From: Lachnospiraceae bacterium
Lineage (GTDB): Bacteria; Bacillota; Clostridia; Lachnospirales; Lachnospiraceae
Direction of reading: 5' to 3'
Assembly (NCBI GenBank): GCA_017527205.1
Contig: JAFXQK010000064.1
Span: 1 to 64,000 of the forward strand
Length of the DNA: 64,000 nt
In this document: in pieces, positions 34,137-43,488 of the stretch
How positions within the stretch are numbered: position 1 is the stretch's first letter
How the letters are laid out: every line of letters begins with the position of its first letter
Notes under the pieces: generated by a model
Database searches by the model: none
The model's input: the letters and a program-made list of their open reading frames with translations, nothing else
Told to the model about the DNA's origin: nothing
Made by a program: the position numbers and the translations under genes

Positions 34137-36215
34137 TTGGGTAAAAACTTATATATTGCAGAAAAACCTAGCGTGGCAAGGGATTTTGCCAATGCGCTGA
34201 AGGAAACCATGAAAAATTTCGATGGATATGTCGAATCCGAGAAATCCGTGATTACCTGGTGCGTGGGACATTTGGTAACCATGAGTTATCCTGAGGTGTA
34301 TGATGAAAAGCTTCGTCGCTGGAGCTTTGACACCATTCCCTTTTTGCCACAAGAATTCAAATACGAGGTCATTGCCAGCTCGGCAAAGCAATTCGGGGTG
34401 GTCAGTGGCCTTTTAAAGCGTCCCGACGTGGAATGTATCTATGTCTGCACGGACTCTGGACGCGAGGGGGAATATATCTATCGTTTGGTAGAACAGATGT
34501 CAGGCGTCAAGGGAAAGGAACGAAGGCGTGTCTGGATTGATTCCCAGACGGAGGAAGAGATCCTTCGCGGCATTCGCGAGGCAAAGGATCTTTCGGAATA
34601 TGATAATTTGAGCAACGCTGCTTATTTGCGCGCCAAGGAAGACTATTTAATGGGAATTAATTTTTCCAGGGCGTTGACCTTGAAATACGGAAAGGCCGTA
34701 AAGGATTACTTAAAGAGAGATAAGGCAGTGATCAGTGTCGGCCGCGTCATGACCTGTGTCCTTGGCATGGTGGTAAATAGAGAGAGAGAGATTCGTAATT
34801 TCGTAAAAACTCCTTTTTATCGAGTGGTCGGCAATTTCTTGCTTGAGGGAAGAACCTTCAGCGGAGAATGGAAGGCAGTGGAAGGATCTCCTTATTATCT
34901 GTCGCCCCTTCTGTATAAGGAAAATGGATTTAAGGAAGAAAAGAGCGCAAAGGCACTCATCGATCATTTGGAAGAAGAGCCCGTTGGACCAGTCATTATC
35001 GAGTCTATCGAAAAAAAGAAAGAGAATAGGAATGCGCCTCTTCTTTATAATTTGGCAGAGCTACAAAATGACTGTTCTAAGTTTTTTAAGATCAGCCCGG
35101 ATCAAACCCTGCAAATCGTTCAGGAGCTTTATGAAAAGAAAATGGTTACTTATCCCAGAACGGATGCAAGAGTTTTGTCGACTGCCGTTGCCAAGGTGAT
35201 TGATAAGAATATCAGCGGACTTCGCGGTTATGCGCTTGCGACGCCATTCGCCAATGAAATCCTTCAAAATGGATCCTATAAGAATATTGCAAAGACAAGA
35301 TATGTCAACGATAAGCAGATTACGGATCATTATGCCATTATTCCGACGGGACAGGGACTTGGGAATTTAAATTCTCTGTCCGCCTTAAATGCAAAGGTTT
35401 ATGAGGTCATCGTAAAAAGATTTCTTAGCATCTTTTATCCGCCGGCAGTATATCAAAAGTTTGCATTGACCGTAAAAGTCAAGGAGGAACGATTTTTCTC
35501 GAACTTTAAGGTCTTGGTGGAAGAGGGTTTCTTAAAGGTATCCAACTTTTCCTTTAAGAAGGATGCTTCCGGAACAGGCGATGATAAGGCGTCAAAGGAC
35601 GCCGATGGATCTGCAAAGGACGCGGACAAAGAGGGCGATAAGGACGGTGAGGGCGAACAGGAGCTGAAATGCGATGAAGCCTTTATGAAGCTGCTTATGG
35701 GCCTGAAAAAAGGAGCTGAGGCTGGCGTCAAATCCTATGAAATCAAGGAGGGGGAGACCAAGCCGCCTAAGAGATATACCTCGGGAAGCATCATTTTGAC
35801 CATGGAGAATGCGGGACAGTTTATTGAGGACGAGGAGCTTCGCGCCCAGATTAAGGGAAGTGGCATCGGTACGAGTGCCACTCGTGCAGAAATCTTGAAA
35901 AAGCTTGTAAACATTGAGTACTTAGCCCTGAATAAGAAAACGCAGGTGTTGACGCCAACGCTTATGGGCGAGATGGTCTATGACGTCGTTGAAGGCTCCA
36001 TCAAGCCTCTTTTAGAGCCGAAGCTGACGGCCAGCTGGGAGAAGGGGCTTACCATGGTCGCCGACGGTAACATATCTTCGGATGAATATATGGGAAAGCT
36101 GACGGATTTTGTCGGCAGAAGAACCAATGTCGTTAAGCAGCTCAATAATCAGGGAATGCTGTGGAAGAAATTTCAGACGGCTGAGCAGTATTATAAAACG
36201 GGAAAGTCGAAATAA
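34137..36215 (+). CDS. topB: DNA topoisomerase III
   Basis: This type IA topoisomerase relaxes and decatenates DNA. It has an N-terminal Toprim domain (LYIAEKPSVARDFANAL; CTDSGREGEYIYR), the RxxTxCLGMVVNRE helix and the catalytic tyrosine region MVTYPRTDARVLS. A GIGTSATRAEILKKL block marks the C-terminal core. A strongly charged Asp/Lys/Ser insertion (about 475-510) is an unusual low-complexity addition. The start is TTG at 34137, preceded by GAGGTAAGG; it lies 4 bases after the GGDEF/EAL gene, suggesting cotranscription. Similar TopB proteins are found both on chromosomes and on integrative elements; no transfer genes are seen here. Confidence 0.92.
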   Translation: MGKNLYIAEKPSVARDFANALKETMKNFDGYVESEKSVITWCVGHLVTMSYPEVYDEKLRRWSFDTIPFLPQEFKYEVIASSAKQFGVVSGLLKRPDVECIYVCTDSGREGEYIYRLVEQMSGVKGKERRRVWIDSQTEEEILRGIREAKDLSEYDNLSNAAYLRAKEDYLMGINFSRALTLKYGKAVKDYLKRDKAVISVGRVMTCVLGMVVNREREIRNFVKTPFYRVVGNFLLEGRTFSGEWKAVEGSPYYLSPLLYKENGFKEEKSAKALIDHLEEEPVGPVIIESIEKKKENRNAPLLYNLAELQNDCSKFFKISPDQTLQIVQELYEKKMVTYPRTDARVLSTAVAKVIDKNISGLRGYALATPFANEILQNGSYKNIAKTRYVNDKQITDHYAIIPTGQGLGNLNSLSALNAKVYEVIVKRFLSIFYPPAVYQKFALTVKVKEERFFSNFKVLVEEGFLKVSNFSFKKDASGTGDDKASKDADGSAKDADKEGDKDGEGEQELKCDEAFMKLLMGLKKGAEAGVKSYEIKEGETKPPKRYTSGSIILTMENAGQFIEDEELRAQIKGSGIGTSATRAEILKKLVNIEYLALNKKTQVLTPTLMGEMVYDVVEGSIKPLLEPKLTASWEKGLTMVADGNISSDEYMGKLTDFVGRRTNVVKQLNNQGMLWKKFQTAEQYYKTGKSK

Positions 36216-36371
36216 ACAGAAGGAAGGCATTAAATAACAAAAAGCGATTTAATTCAGAAAAAAGATGGAGTTTATGCTTGTTTTTTTTGATGAAACGTGA
36301 GAAAATAAATAAGATAATGATAATTTTTTAACTATTACGACAGATACAAAGGATAAAGCATGATGTATGAT

Positions 36372-36400
36372 TTGTCCTTGTCCTAACGAGTAGTTATAAA
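36372..36400 (+). promoter_or_regulatory. Likely promoter of the NifU-like/GGGtGRT pair
   Basis: TTGTCC (36372-36377), a 17-base spacer and TATAAA (36395-36400). A 229-base spacer after topB holds no gene. The leader would be about 38 nt with a strong AAAGGAG site. Confidence 0.5.
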
Positions 36401-36444
36401 AACATATTTATCATGAAAGACAGAAAATCGAAAGGAGATTTCAC

Positions 36445-37149
36445 ATGATTTACTCAAAGGAAGTTGAAGAAATGTGTCCCGTGGCACAAGGCGTACATCA
36501 CGGCTGTGCTCCCATCCCTGAAGAAGCAAAGTGGGTACAGGCAAAGAGAGTGGAAGACATTTCCGGTTTTACGCATGGCGTAGGCTGGTGTGCACCTCAG
36601 CAGGGTGCCTGCAAGCTTTCCCTCAACGTTAAGGAAGGCATCATTCAGGAGGCTCTGGTTGAGACCATCGGATGCTCCGGCATGACCCATTCCGCAGCAA
36701 TGGCTGCTGAAATTCTTCCTGGCCTTACCGTTATGGAGGCCCTGAATACGGACCTTGTTTGTGACGCAATCAATACCGCCATGAGAGAGCTCTTCCTTCA
36801 GATCGTTTACGGCAGAAGCCAGAGCGCTTTCTCCGAGGAAGGTCTTCCCGTTGGTGCTGGTCTTGAGGATCTTGGTAAGGGCCTCAGAAGCCAGGTTGGT
36901 ACCATGTATGGTACTCTTGCGAAGGGACCTCGTTATCTTGAGATGGCTGAGGGCTATGTTACCGGTATCGCACTGGATGCAGACAACCAGATCATCGGTT
37001 ACAAGTTTGTAAGCCTTGGCAAGATGACTGACTTCATCAAGAAGGGTGACGATCCTAACACTGCATACGAGAAGGCTTGTGGTCAGTATGGCCGTGTTGC
37101 TGATGCCGTAAAGATCATCGATCCCAGAACTGATAAAGAAGTAAAGTAA
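36445..37149 (+). CDS. NifU-like iron-sulfur scaffold domain protein, partner of GGGtGRT
   Basis: This 234-residue protein contains an IscU/NifU N-domain-like core with cysteines in VGWCAPQQGACK and TIGCSGMTHS; the latter resembles a scaffold Cys site. It has no membrane segments. Codon choice is strongly biased, implying high expression. It lies 20 bases before the GGGtGRT gene, and the two are usually found together in Clostridia. Iron-sulfur handling is a family-based suggestion; the actual role is unknown. Confidence 0.78.
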   Translation: MIYSKEVEEMCPVAQGVHHGCAPIPEEAKWVQAKRVEDISGFTHGVGWCAPQQGACKLSLNVKEGIIQEALVETIGCSGMTHSAAMAAEILPGLTVMEALNTDLVCDAINTAMRELFLQIVYGRSQSAFSEEGLPVGAGLEDLGKGLRSQVGTMYGTLAKGPRYLEMAEGYVTGIALDADNQIIGYKFVSLGKMTDFIKKGDDPNTAYEKACGQYGRVADAVKIIDPRTDKEVK

Positions 37150-37169
37150 GGAAGAGGAGGCAAAATACA

Positions 37170-38180
37170 ATGGCATTATTTGAATCATATGAAAGACGTA
37201 TTGCTCAAATCACTAAAGTATTAAATAGCTATGGCATCTCTTCCCTCGAAGAGGCTGAGAAGATCACGAAGGATGCTGGCCTTGACGTTTATGAGCAGGT
37301 TAAGAAGATCCAGCCCATCTGTTTTGAGAATGCTTGCTGGGCATACACCGTAGGTGCTGCCATCGCAATCAAGAAGAACTGCCGTAAGGCAGCTGACGCT
37401 GCAGCAGCCATCGGCGAAGGCCTTCAGGCTTTCTGTATCCCTGGCTCCGTTGCCGATACCCGTAAGGTAGGTCTTGGCCATGGTAACCTTGGCAAGATGC
37501 TTCTGGAAGAGGACACCGATTGCTTCTGCTTCCTGGCTGGTCACGAGAGCTTCGCGGCAGCCGAGGGTGCCATCGGTATCGCTGAAAAGGCAAACAAGGT
37601 TCGTCAGAAGCCCCTTCGCGTTATCCTGAACGGACTTGGAAAGGACGCTGCACAGATCATCTCCAGAATCAACGGCTTTACCTTCGTTGAAACCGAGTAT
37701 GATCCTTACACCAACACTGTTAAGGAAGTATCCCGCAAGTCTTATTCCGAGGGACTTCGCGCTAAGGTTAACTGCTATGGCGCTAACTCCGTTCCCGAAG
37801 GCGTTGCAATCATGTGGAAGGAGAACGTTGACGTTTCCATTACCGGTAACTCCACCAATCCTACGAGATTCCAGCATCCCGTTGCAGGTACCTACAAGAA
37901 GGAGCGTACCGAAGCAGGAAAGAAGTATTTCTCCGTTGCATCCGGCGGTGGTACCGGACGTACCCTGCATCCCGATAACATGGCAGCTGGCCCTGCTTCC
38001 TACGGCATGACCGATACTCTTGGAAGAATGCACAGCGACGCTCAGTTTGCAGGATCCTCCTCCGTACCCGCACACGTTGAGATGATGGGTCTGATCGGTA
38101 TGGGCAACAACCCCATGGTTGGTGCTACCGTTGCCGTTGCAGTAGGCATTGAGGAAGCTGCAACCGCAGGCAAGTTCTAA
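37170..38180 (+). CDS. GGGtGRT protein
   Basis: This 336-residue protein is recognised by the family's naming motif, ASGGGTGRTLHPDN near the C-terminus (about 276-289). It also has a Gly/Ala-rich helical N-terminal half and conserved cysteines (KIQPICFENACW). There is no signal peptide or membrane span. The gene is very strongly codon-biased, so the product is probably abundant. The family is of unknown function and is paired with the NifU-like gene upstream. Its AGGAGG site is close behind the partner's stop codon. Confidence 0.88.
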   Translation: MALFESYERRIAQITKVLNSYGISSLEEAEKITKDAGLDVYEQVKKIQPICFENACWAYTVGAAIAIKKNCRKAADAAAAIGEGLQAFCIPGSVADTRKVGLGHGNLGKMLLEEDTDCFCFLAGHESFAAAEGAIGIAEKANKVRQKPLRVILNGLGKDAAQIISRINGFTFVETEYDPYTNTVKEVSRKSYSEGLRAKVNCYGANSVPEGVAIMWKENVDVSITGNSTNPTRFQHPVAGTYKKERTEAGKKYFSVASGGGTGRTLHPDNMAAGPASYGMTDTLGRMHSDAQFAGSSSVPAHVEMMGLIGMGNNPMVGATVAVAVGIEEAATAGKF

Positions 38181-38184
38181 GTAT

Positions 38185-38469
38185 ATGAGTACAGTAAAAC
38201 AGGATCCCCTTTTTCGAGGGGATCCTGGTATTTATTCCAATCTGGAACTGGCAACCTTAATCTTTGGAATTATATCCATTCCTTGCGCCATACTGTTTGG
38301 AATTGGTATTATTCCCGGCGTGATAGGATTTATCTTTGCCATGAAGGCCAGAAAGGATGCATATTGTACGGGTATGGCGAACGGAGGCTTAATCTGCTCC
38401 ATCATCGGCATGATTCTTTCCGTCACGGCCATTTTCATCTTTGGATTTGTTTTCTTAGCAAAATTATAA
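38185..38469 (+). CDS. Small two-helix membrane protein (DUF4190-like)
   Basis: This 94-residue protein has two hydrophobic segments (about 18-42 and 62-90) separated by the basic loop FAMKARKDAYCTGMANGG, the pattern of DUF4190 proteins. The function is unknown. It starts 4 bases after the GGGtGRT stop with no clear ribosome binding site, so translation may depend on coupling or be weak. A perfect 10-bp hairpin lies inside its first codons. Confidence 0.7.
   Translation: MSTVKQDPLFRGDPGIYSNLELATLIFGIISIPCAILFGIGIIPGVIGFIFAMKARKDAYCTGMANGGLICSIIGMILSVTAIFIFGFVFLAKL
38201..38226 (+). terminator. Hairpin inside the start of the DUF4190-like gene (possible attenuator)
   Basis: AGGATCCCCT (38201-38210) pairs perfectly with AGGGGATCCT (38217-38226) across TTTTCG. 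No T-run follows directly (GGTATTTATT). It could reduce read-through from the highly expressed upstream pair. Confidence 0.45.
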
Positions 38470-38499
38470 GGACGTGCAAAAGCTTGCACGCCCTTTTTT
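38470..38499 (+). terminator. Terminator after the DUF4190-like gene
   Basis: The stem CGTGCAA (38473-38479) / TTGCACG (38484-38490) is extended by GG/CC and followed by TTTTTT. It separates this unit from the convergent lipoprotein gene. Confidence 0.85.
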
Positions 38500-38504
38500 A
38501 TTCC

Positions 38505-39008
38505 TTATTCTTCAGGTTCTTCTGATGAGCCTTCGTAGGAGATGATAATGTCATCGCCGGAAGGAGTTTCTCCCTTTAAGAATGAGATGATAATTTTGAT
38601 TCTCTTGATGGCTCTTGAATAGTTTTCCTGTGCATATGCGGCAGTATATTCATTATAGGAGCCATTGGAAAACGCCTTATGATAGGAAGTGACTGCCTCG
38701 GTCATATACTCGCTGGCCTCATCCCCAAGATGTTCAAGGTAGTCAAAGTCTTTTGGAAAATCCAATTCTGCAAAGGCTTTAAATCGCATGTCCACTTCGT
38801 CAAGGTATTCCAAAAGCTGAGCAGGAGCGTTTTCCTTGCTCGCATCAATTTTATTGATGGAAGCATCTAGCTCTGAGATGCTGTTACAGAAATTTTCAAT
38901 GTCATTCTTAAACTTTACAAGCTCTGGATCAGTTTTTTGTGGCGTACAAGCGCATAAAAAGACGGACAAAAGCAGTCCGAGCGCAAGAAACTTTCTATTT
39001 TTGTGCAT
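38505..39008 (-). CDS. Predicted lipoprotein of unknown function
   Basis: This 167-residue protein has a basic N-terminus, hydrophobic segment (FLALGLLLSVFLCAC) and a lipobox LCAC, so Cys is probably lipidated and the protein anchored outside the membrane. The mature part is acidic and helical with no recognised domain. The ATG at 39008 is chosen because GGAGG lies 8 bases upstream; an earlier in-frame ATG at 39023 would put that site within the coding region. It is convergent with the GGGtGRT operon. Confidence 0.78.
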   Translation of the reverse strand: MHKNRKFLALGLLLSVFLCACTPQKTDPELVKFKNDIENFCNSISELDASINKIDASKENAPAQLLEYLDEVDMRFKAFAELDFPKDFDYLEHLGDEASEYMTEAVTSYHKAFSNGSYNEYTAAYAQENYSRAIKRIKIIISFLKGETPSGDDIIISYEGSSEEPEE

Positions 39009-39123
39009 CCAAATTTCCTCCATTGGAAAGTAAGTTCATTCTAAACAGATATAATTTATCACATTTCCCTTTTTTTGGCAACCTCTAAATCGCCAGATCA
39101 AACATTCTTAAAACAATCTTAAT

Positions 39124-39186
39124 TTTTGTATCGACTTTATAGATACAAAATAATACTTTACGATAGAAATAAGTATGTGTTATGAT
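39124..39186 (+). promoter_or_regulatory. Inverted repeat and candidate promoter upstream of metH
   Basis: TTTTGTATC (39124-39132) and GATACAAAA (39142-39150) form a perfect 9-bp inverted repeat. Just downstream are TTTACG (39157-39162) and TATGAT (39181-39186) with an 18-base spacer. The repeat could be an operator or a weak terminator. No SAM or cobalamin riboswitch pattern was recognised between the lipoprotein gene and metH. Confidence 0.35.
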
Positions 39187-39251
39187 ATCAAAGTGTATTA
39201 TGATCAGTAAAAAGAGCCTGTGAAAAAAGAATGAGAAGAATGGGTGATCAC

Positions 39252-41810
39252 ATGACAAAAGCTGAATTTCTAAAGAGAACGGAATCGAATTTTCTATATT
39301 TAGACGGAGCAACCGGATCCAACCTTGTAAAGGCCGGCATGCCAGCTGGCGTATGCCCTGAGGATTGGATATTAAAGCATCGGGACGTTATGCTGAAGCT
39401 CCAGAAGGATTATGTCAAGGCCGGTACGGACGTATTATATGCACCGACCTTCACGGCCAATCGGATCAAGCTTGCAGAATATGGCCTTGAAAATCAGATG
39501 GAAGAGATGATCCAAGGGCTTGTGCAGATCTCTAAGGAGGCAGCCGCTTCCGCGGAAGGAAGAAAGGTTTATGTCGCCGGCGATTTGACCATGACTGGTC
39601 AGACCTTAAAGCCTATGGGAACCATGGAATTAGAGGACTTAATTGAAGTTTATAAGGAGCAAATACGCCATCTGGAAAAGGCCGGCGTGGATCTATTGAT
39701 CGTGGAGACCATGATGAGCCTTGCAGAGACGCGTGCCGCACTGATAGCAGCAAAGGAGGTTACGGAGTTACCCGTTATGGTAACGTTGACCTTCGAGGCG
39801 GATGGAAGAACACTTTACGGAACGGATGCGAAGACGGCAGGAGTAGTCACGGAAAGTCTTGGTGCCTGCGCCATTGGCGCCAATTGTTCCACGGGACCTG
39901 CACATATGGAAAAGGTCATTTCTGACCTTGCTTCGGTAACAACCATTCCGATCATCGCCAAACCTAATGCAGGTCTTCCTTTTTTAGATGTTGACGGAAA
40001 AACCTGCTATAGCATGATGGCACCTGAATTTGTCGAGGAGATGGAAATTCTGGTAAAGGCCGGCGCATCCGTTCTTGGCGGATGCTGTGGTACGGATCCG
40101 AGTTTTATTCAGGGGTTAAGCGAACGTTTTGGTTCCAAAAGGACAAATTTTGTGCCCAGAAGGCCTGAAGGCGTGCGCTATCTGTCAAGTGAACGACAGA
40201 CGCTTTCCTTTGGCCTAAATGATTTATTTATGATTGTCGGCGAACGCATCAATCCCACGGGAAAGAAGGCCCTGCAGGCGCAGCTTCGAGAAGGAAGTTT
40301 AGAAAAGGTATTACAATTTGCGGAAGAGCAGGAGGCTGCTGGCGCGCAGGTACTCGACGTCAACATGGGCATGAGCGGCATTGATGAAAAGGCGATGATG
40401 CTTCATTGTCTGGAAGAAATCAGCGGGGTAACGAATTTACCCTTATCCTTGGATTCCAGTCACGTATCCGTATTGGAGGCGGCACTTCGTCATTACCCCG
40501 GCAGAGCCCTGATTAATTCCATTTCCTATGAATCCGAAAAGTTTGAAAAGCTCTTACCGATTGCAGCTAAATATGGAGCCGCATTTATATTGCTTCCCCT
40601 TTCGGATGAGGGATTACCGAAGGATCTCGACGAAAAGAAGGCAATTATCGAAAAGATTTATACTCGTGCCAAGGAGCTTGGCATGCGAAAGGAAGATATC
40701 GTCGTAGACGGGCTTGTTGCCACCATTGGTGCGAATAAAAAGGCCGCACTCGAATGTCTGGAAACTGTCAGATATGCGAAATCCAAGGGCTTTGCCACGA
40801 TCTGCGGTTTGTCCAACATTTCCTTTGGCATGCCTGAGCGCGGCTATGTCAATACGGCATTCCTGGCTTTAATGATTGAGGCTGGCCTTACCATGGCGAT
40901 TTCAAATCCCTCGCAGGAGATGCTGGTGAGCTGTGCTTTTGCCACGGACGTTTTACTAAATAAAGAGGGAGCGGACATTAGGTATATTGAATATGCCTCC
41001 TTTGTCAAGGAACAAAGAGAAAAGAAAGAAGCCGAGCTACAGGAGAAATTGCTTGCGGCAAATAAGTCTTCCTCTGGTTTGGTTTCGGAAGGAGGCGCAG
41101 GAGCTCCCAAAAGCCCTGAAAATGCAGAAGGTAAGCAAGAACATTCTTCAGATAAGCAAAATGGCATAGGTGGAAATGCCGCTCGAGAAGCGCTTTACAA
41201 AGCCGTCTTGAAGGGGAATCGAAATGGCATTGCGAAGCTGACGCAGGATGCACTTTCTGCAGGAGAAGCTCCCTCAGCACTTTTAAACGAGATTCTTCTT
41301 CCTGGCATCAATGAGGTTGGTGAATTATTTGATAAAGGAAAATATTTTCTGCCACAGTTGATCGCAAGTGCGGAGGCCATGAAAAATGCCATCGAAGTTT
41401 TAGAACCCTTGCTTTTGTCCGATCAAAAGGGTGAGGACATGCCCGTCGTAGTCATTGCAACGGTGGAAGGCGACATTCATGACATTGGAAAGAATCTTGT
41501 GGCACTCATGCTGAAAAACTACGGTTTCCAAGTAATCGATCTTGGAAAGGACGTGCCTGCCAGCGAGATCATTGCAGCAGCAAAGGAGCATCATGCCAAA
41601 ATTATTGCGTTATCAGCACTCATGACGACAACCATGCAAAGAATGCGCGAGGTCGTGGAGGAAGTCAAGAAAATCAAGCTTCCCGTTAAGGTTATGATTG
41701 GCGGTGCAGTCATTACGCAGGAATATGCCGACGAGATTGGTGCGGACGGCTATTCCAGAGATGCCGCTGATGCCGTGAAATTAGCAAAACGCTTGAATTC
41801 AGAGCCATAA
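39252..41810 (+). CDS. metH: Methionine synthase, cobalamin-dependent (short form, no activation domain)
   Basis: This enzyme methylates homocysteine via cobalamin using methyltetrahydrofolate. Domains in order are a homocysteine-binding barrel with zinc cysteines (GANCSTGP; LGGCCGT), a pterin-binding barrel (GERINPTGKKAL), a B12 cap and a B12-binding domain with EGDIHDIGKN. The C-terminal SAM-dependent reactivation domain of E. coli MetH is absent, as in many Clostridia, so reactivation needs a separate protein. A low-complexity linker (about 590-640) joins the halves. At 853 residues it is shorter than canonical MetH. The ATG at 39252 is favoured by GGGTGATC; starts at 39231 or 39240 are possible. 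Confidence 0.92.
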   Translation: MTKAEFLKRTESNFLYLDGATGSNLVKAGMPAGVCPEDWILKHRDVMLKLQKDYVKAGTDVLYAPTFTANRIKLAEYGLENQMEEMIQGLVQISKEAAASAEGRKVYVAGDLTMTGQTLKPMGTMELEDLIEVYKEQIRHLEKAGVDLLIVETMMSLAETRAALIAAKEVTELPVMVTLTFEADGRTLYGTDAKTAGVVTESLGACAIGANCSTGPAHMEKVISDLASVTTIPIIAKPNAGLPFLDVDGKTCYSMMAPEFVEEMEILVKAGASVLGGCCGTDPSFIQGLSERFGSKRTNFVPRRPEGVRYLSSERQTLSFGLNDLFMIVGERINPTGKKALQAQLREGSLEKVLQFAEEQEAAGAQVLDVNMGMSGIDEKAMMLHCLEEISGVTNLPLSLDSSHVSVLEAALRHYPGRALINSISYESEKFEKLLPIAAKYGAAFILLPLSDEGLPKDLDEKKAIIEKIYTRAKELGMRKEDIVVDGLVATIGANKKAALECLETVRYAKSKGFATICGLSNISFGMPERGYVNTAFLALMIEAGLTMAISNPSQEMLVSCAFATDVLLNKEGADIRYIEYASFVKEQREKKEAELQEKLLAANKSSSGLVSEGGAGAPKSPENAEGKQEHSSDKQNGIGGNAAREALYKAVLKGNRNGIAKLTQDALSAGEAPSALLNEILLPGINEVGELFDKGKYFLPQLIASAEAMKNAIEVLEPLLLSDQKGEDMPVVVIATVEGDIHDIGKNLVALMLKNYGFQVIDLGKDVPASEIIAAAKEHHAKIIALSALMTTTMQRMREVVEEVKKIKLPVKVMIGGAVITQEYADEIGADGYSRDAADAVKLAKRLNSEP

Positions 41811-41864
41811 AGTGATATAATCCTTGTTTAACAACGACTAAGAAGCACCAAGGAGGGAACAATA

Positions 41865-43478
41865 GTGAACGGAGCAGATGCCATCATAAAATGCCTCGAA
41901 GCAGAGCAGGTTACCACTGTTTTTGGCTATCCCGGCGTTGCAATCTGTCCTTTTTATAATTCCATTTTGGAATCAGACATTCGCACGATTTTGATTCGCA
42001 CGGAGCAAAATGCCGCGCATGCAGCAAGCGGCATGGCGAGAATGACGGGGAGACCTGGCGTTTGTGCCGTGACAAGCGGCCCTGGGGCAACCAATGTCAT
42101 CACGGGTATTGCAACAGCCTTTGCTGACAGCATTCCTTTGATCGTCATTACGGGTCAGGTAAACAGCGAGCTTTTGGGAAGCGACGTTTTTCAGGAAGCA
42201 GACATAACGGGAGCAGTGGAATCCTTCGTAAAATATAGTTATCTTGTTCGTGATGCCAAGGATATTCCAAGAATCTTTAAGGAAGCATTTCACATCGCCA
42301 ATACGGGAAGAAAGGGCCCCGTTTTGATTGACGTGCCAATTGACGTACAGAATGCAAACATAGATAAATTTGTCTATCCTTCTGAGATTAACATGAGGAC
42401 CTATAAGCCTACGGTCAAGGGAAATATGGTTCAAATTAAGAAGGTTGAGAAAGAACTGGAAAAGGCAAAGAAGCCTTTACTTTGCGTTGGCGGCGGCGTA
42501 CTTTTGTCTGAGGCAGAGGGGGAGATCAGAGAGTTTTCCAAACGCTTTGGCGTTCCCGTAGTTTCTACCATGATGGGAATTGGCGTTATGCCTACAAAGG
42601 ATCCTCTTTATTTCGGCATGGTCGGAAACAACGGAAAGCCCTATGCCAACAAGGCAATTCAGGACTGCGATCTTTTGATTATGGTCGGTGCGAGAGTTGC
42701 AGACAGAGCCGTTAACCAGCCAGAAATTATCACGAGAAATAAGGTATTGGTACATATCGACGTTGATCCCGCTGAGATCGGCAAGAATGCCGGACCAACG
42801 ATTCCGCTGGTTGGCGATGCAAAGCATATTTTTGAGGATTTGCTGGCACAGGAGGTAACCTGTGATTGTAAAGATTGGACGAAGGAGCTTGGTGAGTGGC
42901 GCGTATCCATGGCACCGAAGCGCAATCCCAATCCTGATTACGTTGATCCGGCGGCCTTCATCACGATGCTTTCCGAGAAAATGCAGGACAATGGCGTTTA
43001 TGTTGCCGACGTTGGACAGAACCAAATTTGGTCCTGCGCTTATCATATTGTAAAGAACGGTCGCTTTATGACCTCCGGTGGAATGGGAACCATGGGATAT
43101 TCCATTCCTGCTGCCATGGGAGCGAAGCTGGCTGCTCCTGATCGTCAGGTCATTGCCGTCTGCGGTGACGGTTCCTTCCAGATGTCCATGATGGAACTCG
43201 CTACCATGCGTCAGCATAACGTGCCCGTAAAGATTATTGTCATTAAGAATAATTATCTTGGCATGGTAAGACAATATCAGCACTTTACCTACAAAGATCA
43301 TTACTCCGTCGTAGATCTTTCCGGCAGTCCTGATTTGGAAAAGCTTGTCAGTGCCTATGACATGAAATATTTGCGTCTGGACAACATGAAAAACGCAGAG
43401 AAGGTTCTGGATGCCTTCCTTGCGAAGGATGAGTCCATTCTTTTGGAAGTAAGGATTGATCCGATGGATCTTGTCTAG
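41865..43478 (+). CDS. ilvB: Acetolactate synthase large subunit, copy 2
   Basis: This 537-residue ThDP enzyme is a paralogue of the ilvB at 12771. It has the catalytic Glu region (RTEQNAAHAASGMAR), the FQEADITG segment and the ThDP motif GDGSFQMSMMELATM. The position corresponding to the Trp that favours 2-oxobutyrate is Y471 (MVRQYQ), so substrate preference may differ. The start is GTG at 41865 after AGGAGGGA. The stop codon overlaps the ilvN ribosome binding site, so large and small subunits are coupled. Confidence 0.9.
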   Translation: MNGADAIIKCLEAEQVTTVFGYPGVAICPFYNSILESDIRTILIRTEQNAAHAASGMARMTGRPGVCAVTSGPGATNVITGIATAFADSIPLIVITGQVNSELLGSDVFQEADITGAVESFVKYSYLVRDAKDIPRIFKEAFHIANTGRKGPVLIDVPIDVQNANIDKFVYPSEINMRTYKPTVKGNMVQIKKVEKELEKAKKPLLCVGGGVLLSEAEGEIREFSKRFGVPVVSTMMGIGVMPTKDPLYFGMVGNNGKPYANKAIQDCDLLIMVGARVADRAVNQPEIITRNKVLVHIDVDPAEIGKNAGPTIPLVGDAKHIFEDLLAQEVTCDCKDWTKELGEWRVSMAPKRNPNPDYVDPAAFITMLSEKMQDNGVYVADVGQNQIWSCAYHIVKNGRFMTSGGMGTMGYSIPAAMGAKLAAPDRQVIAVCGDGSFQMSMMELATMRQHNVPVKIIVIKNNYLGMVRQYQHFTYKDHYSVVDLSGSPDLEKLVSAYDMKYLRLDNMKNAEKVLDAFLAKDESILLEVRIDPMDLV

Positions 43479-43488
43479 GAGGTGCGCC

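Noticed and set aside
34137..36215. Integrative conjugative element around topB
   Set aside because: No relaxase, coupling protein, integrase or other transfer gene is next to it; the neighbours are housekeeping or regulatory.
39024..39251. SAM or cobalamin riboswitch upstream of metH
   Set aside because: Only an AT-rich spacer with one short inverted repeat is seen; no long conserved leader fits in the available length.
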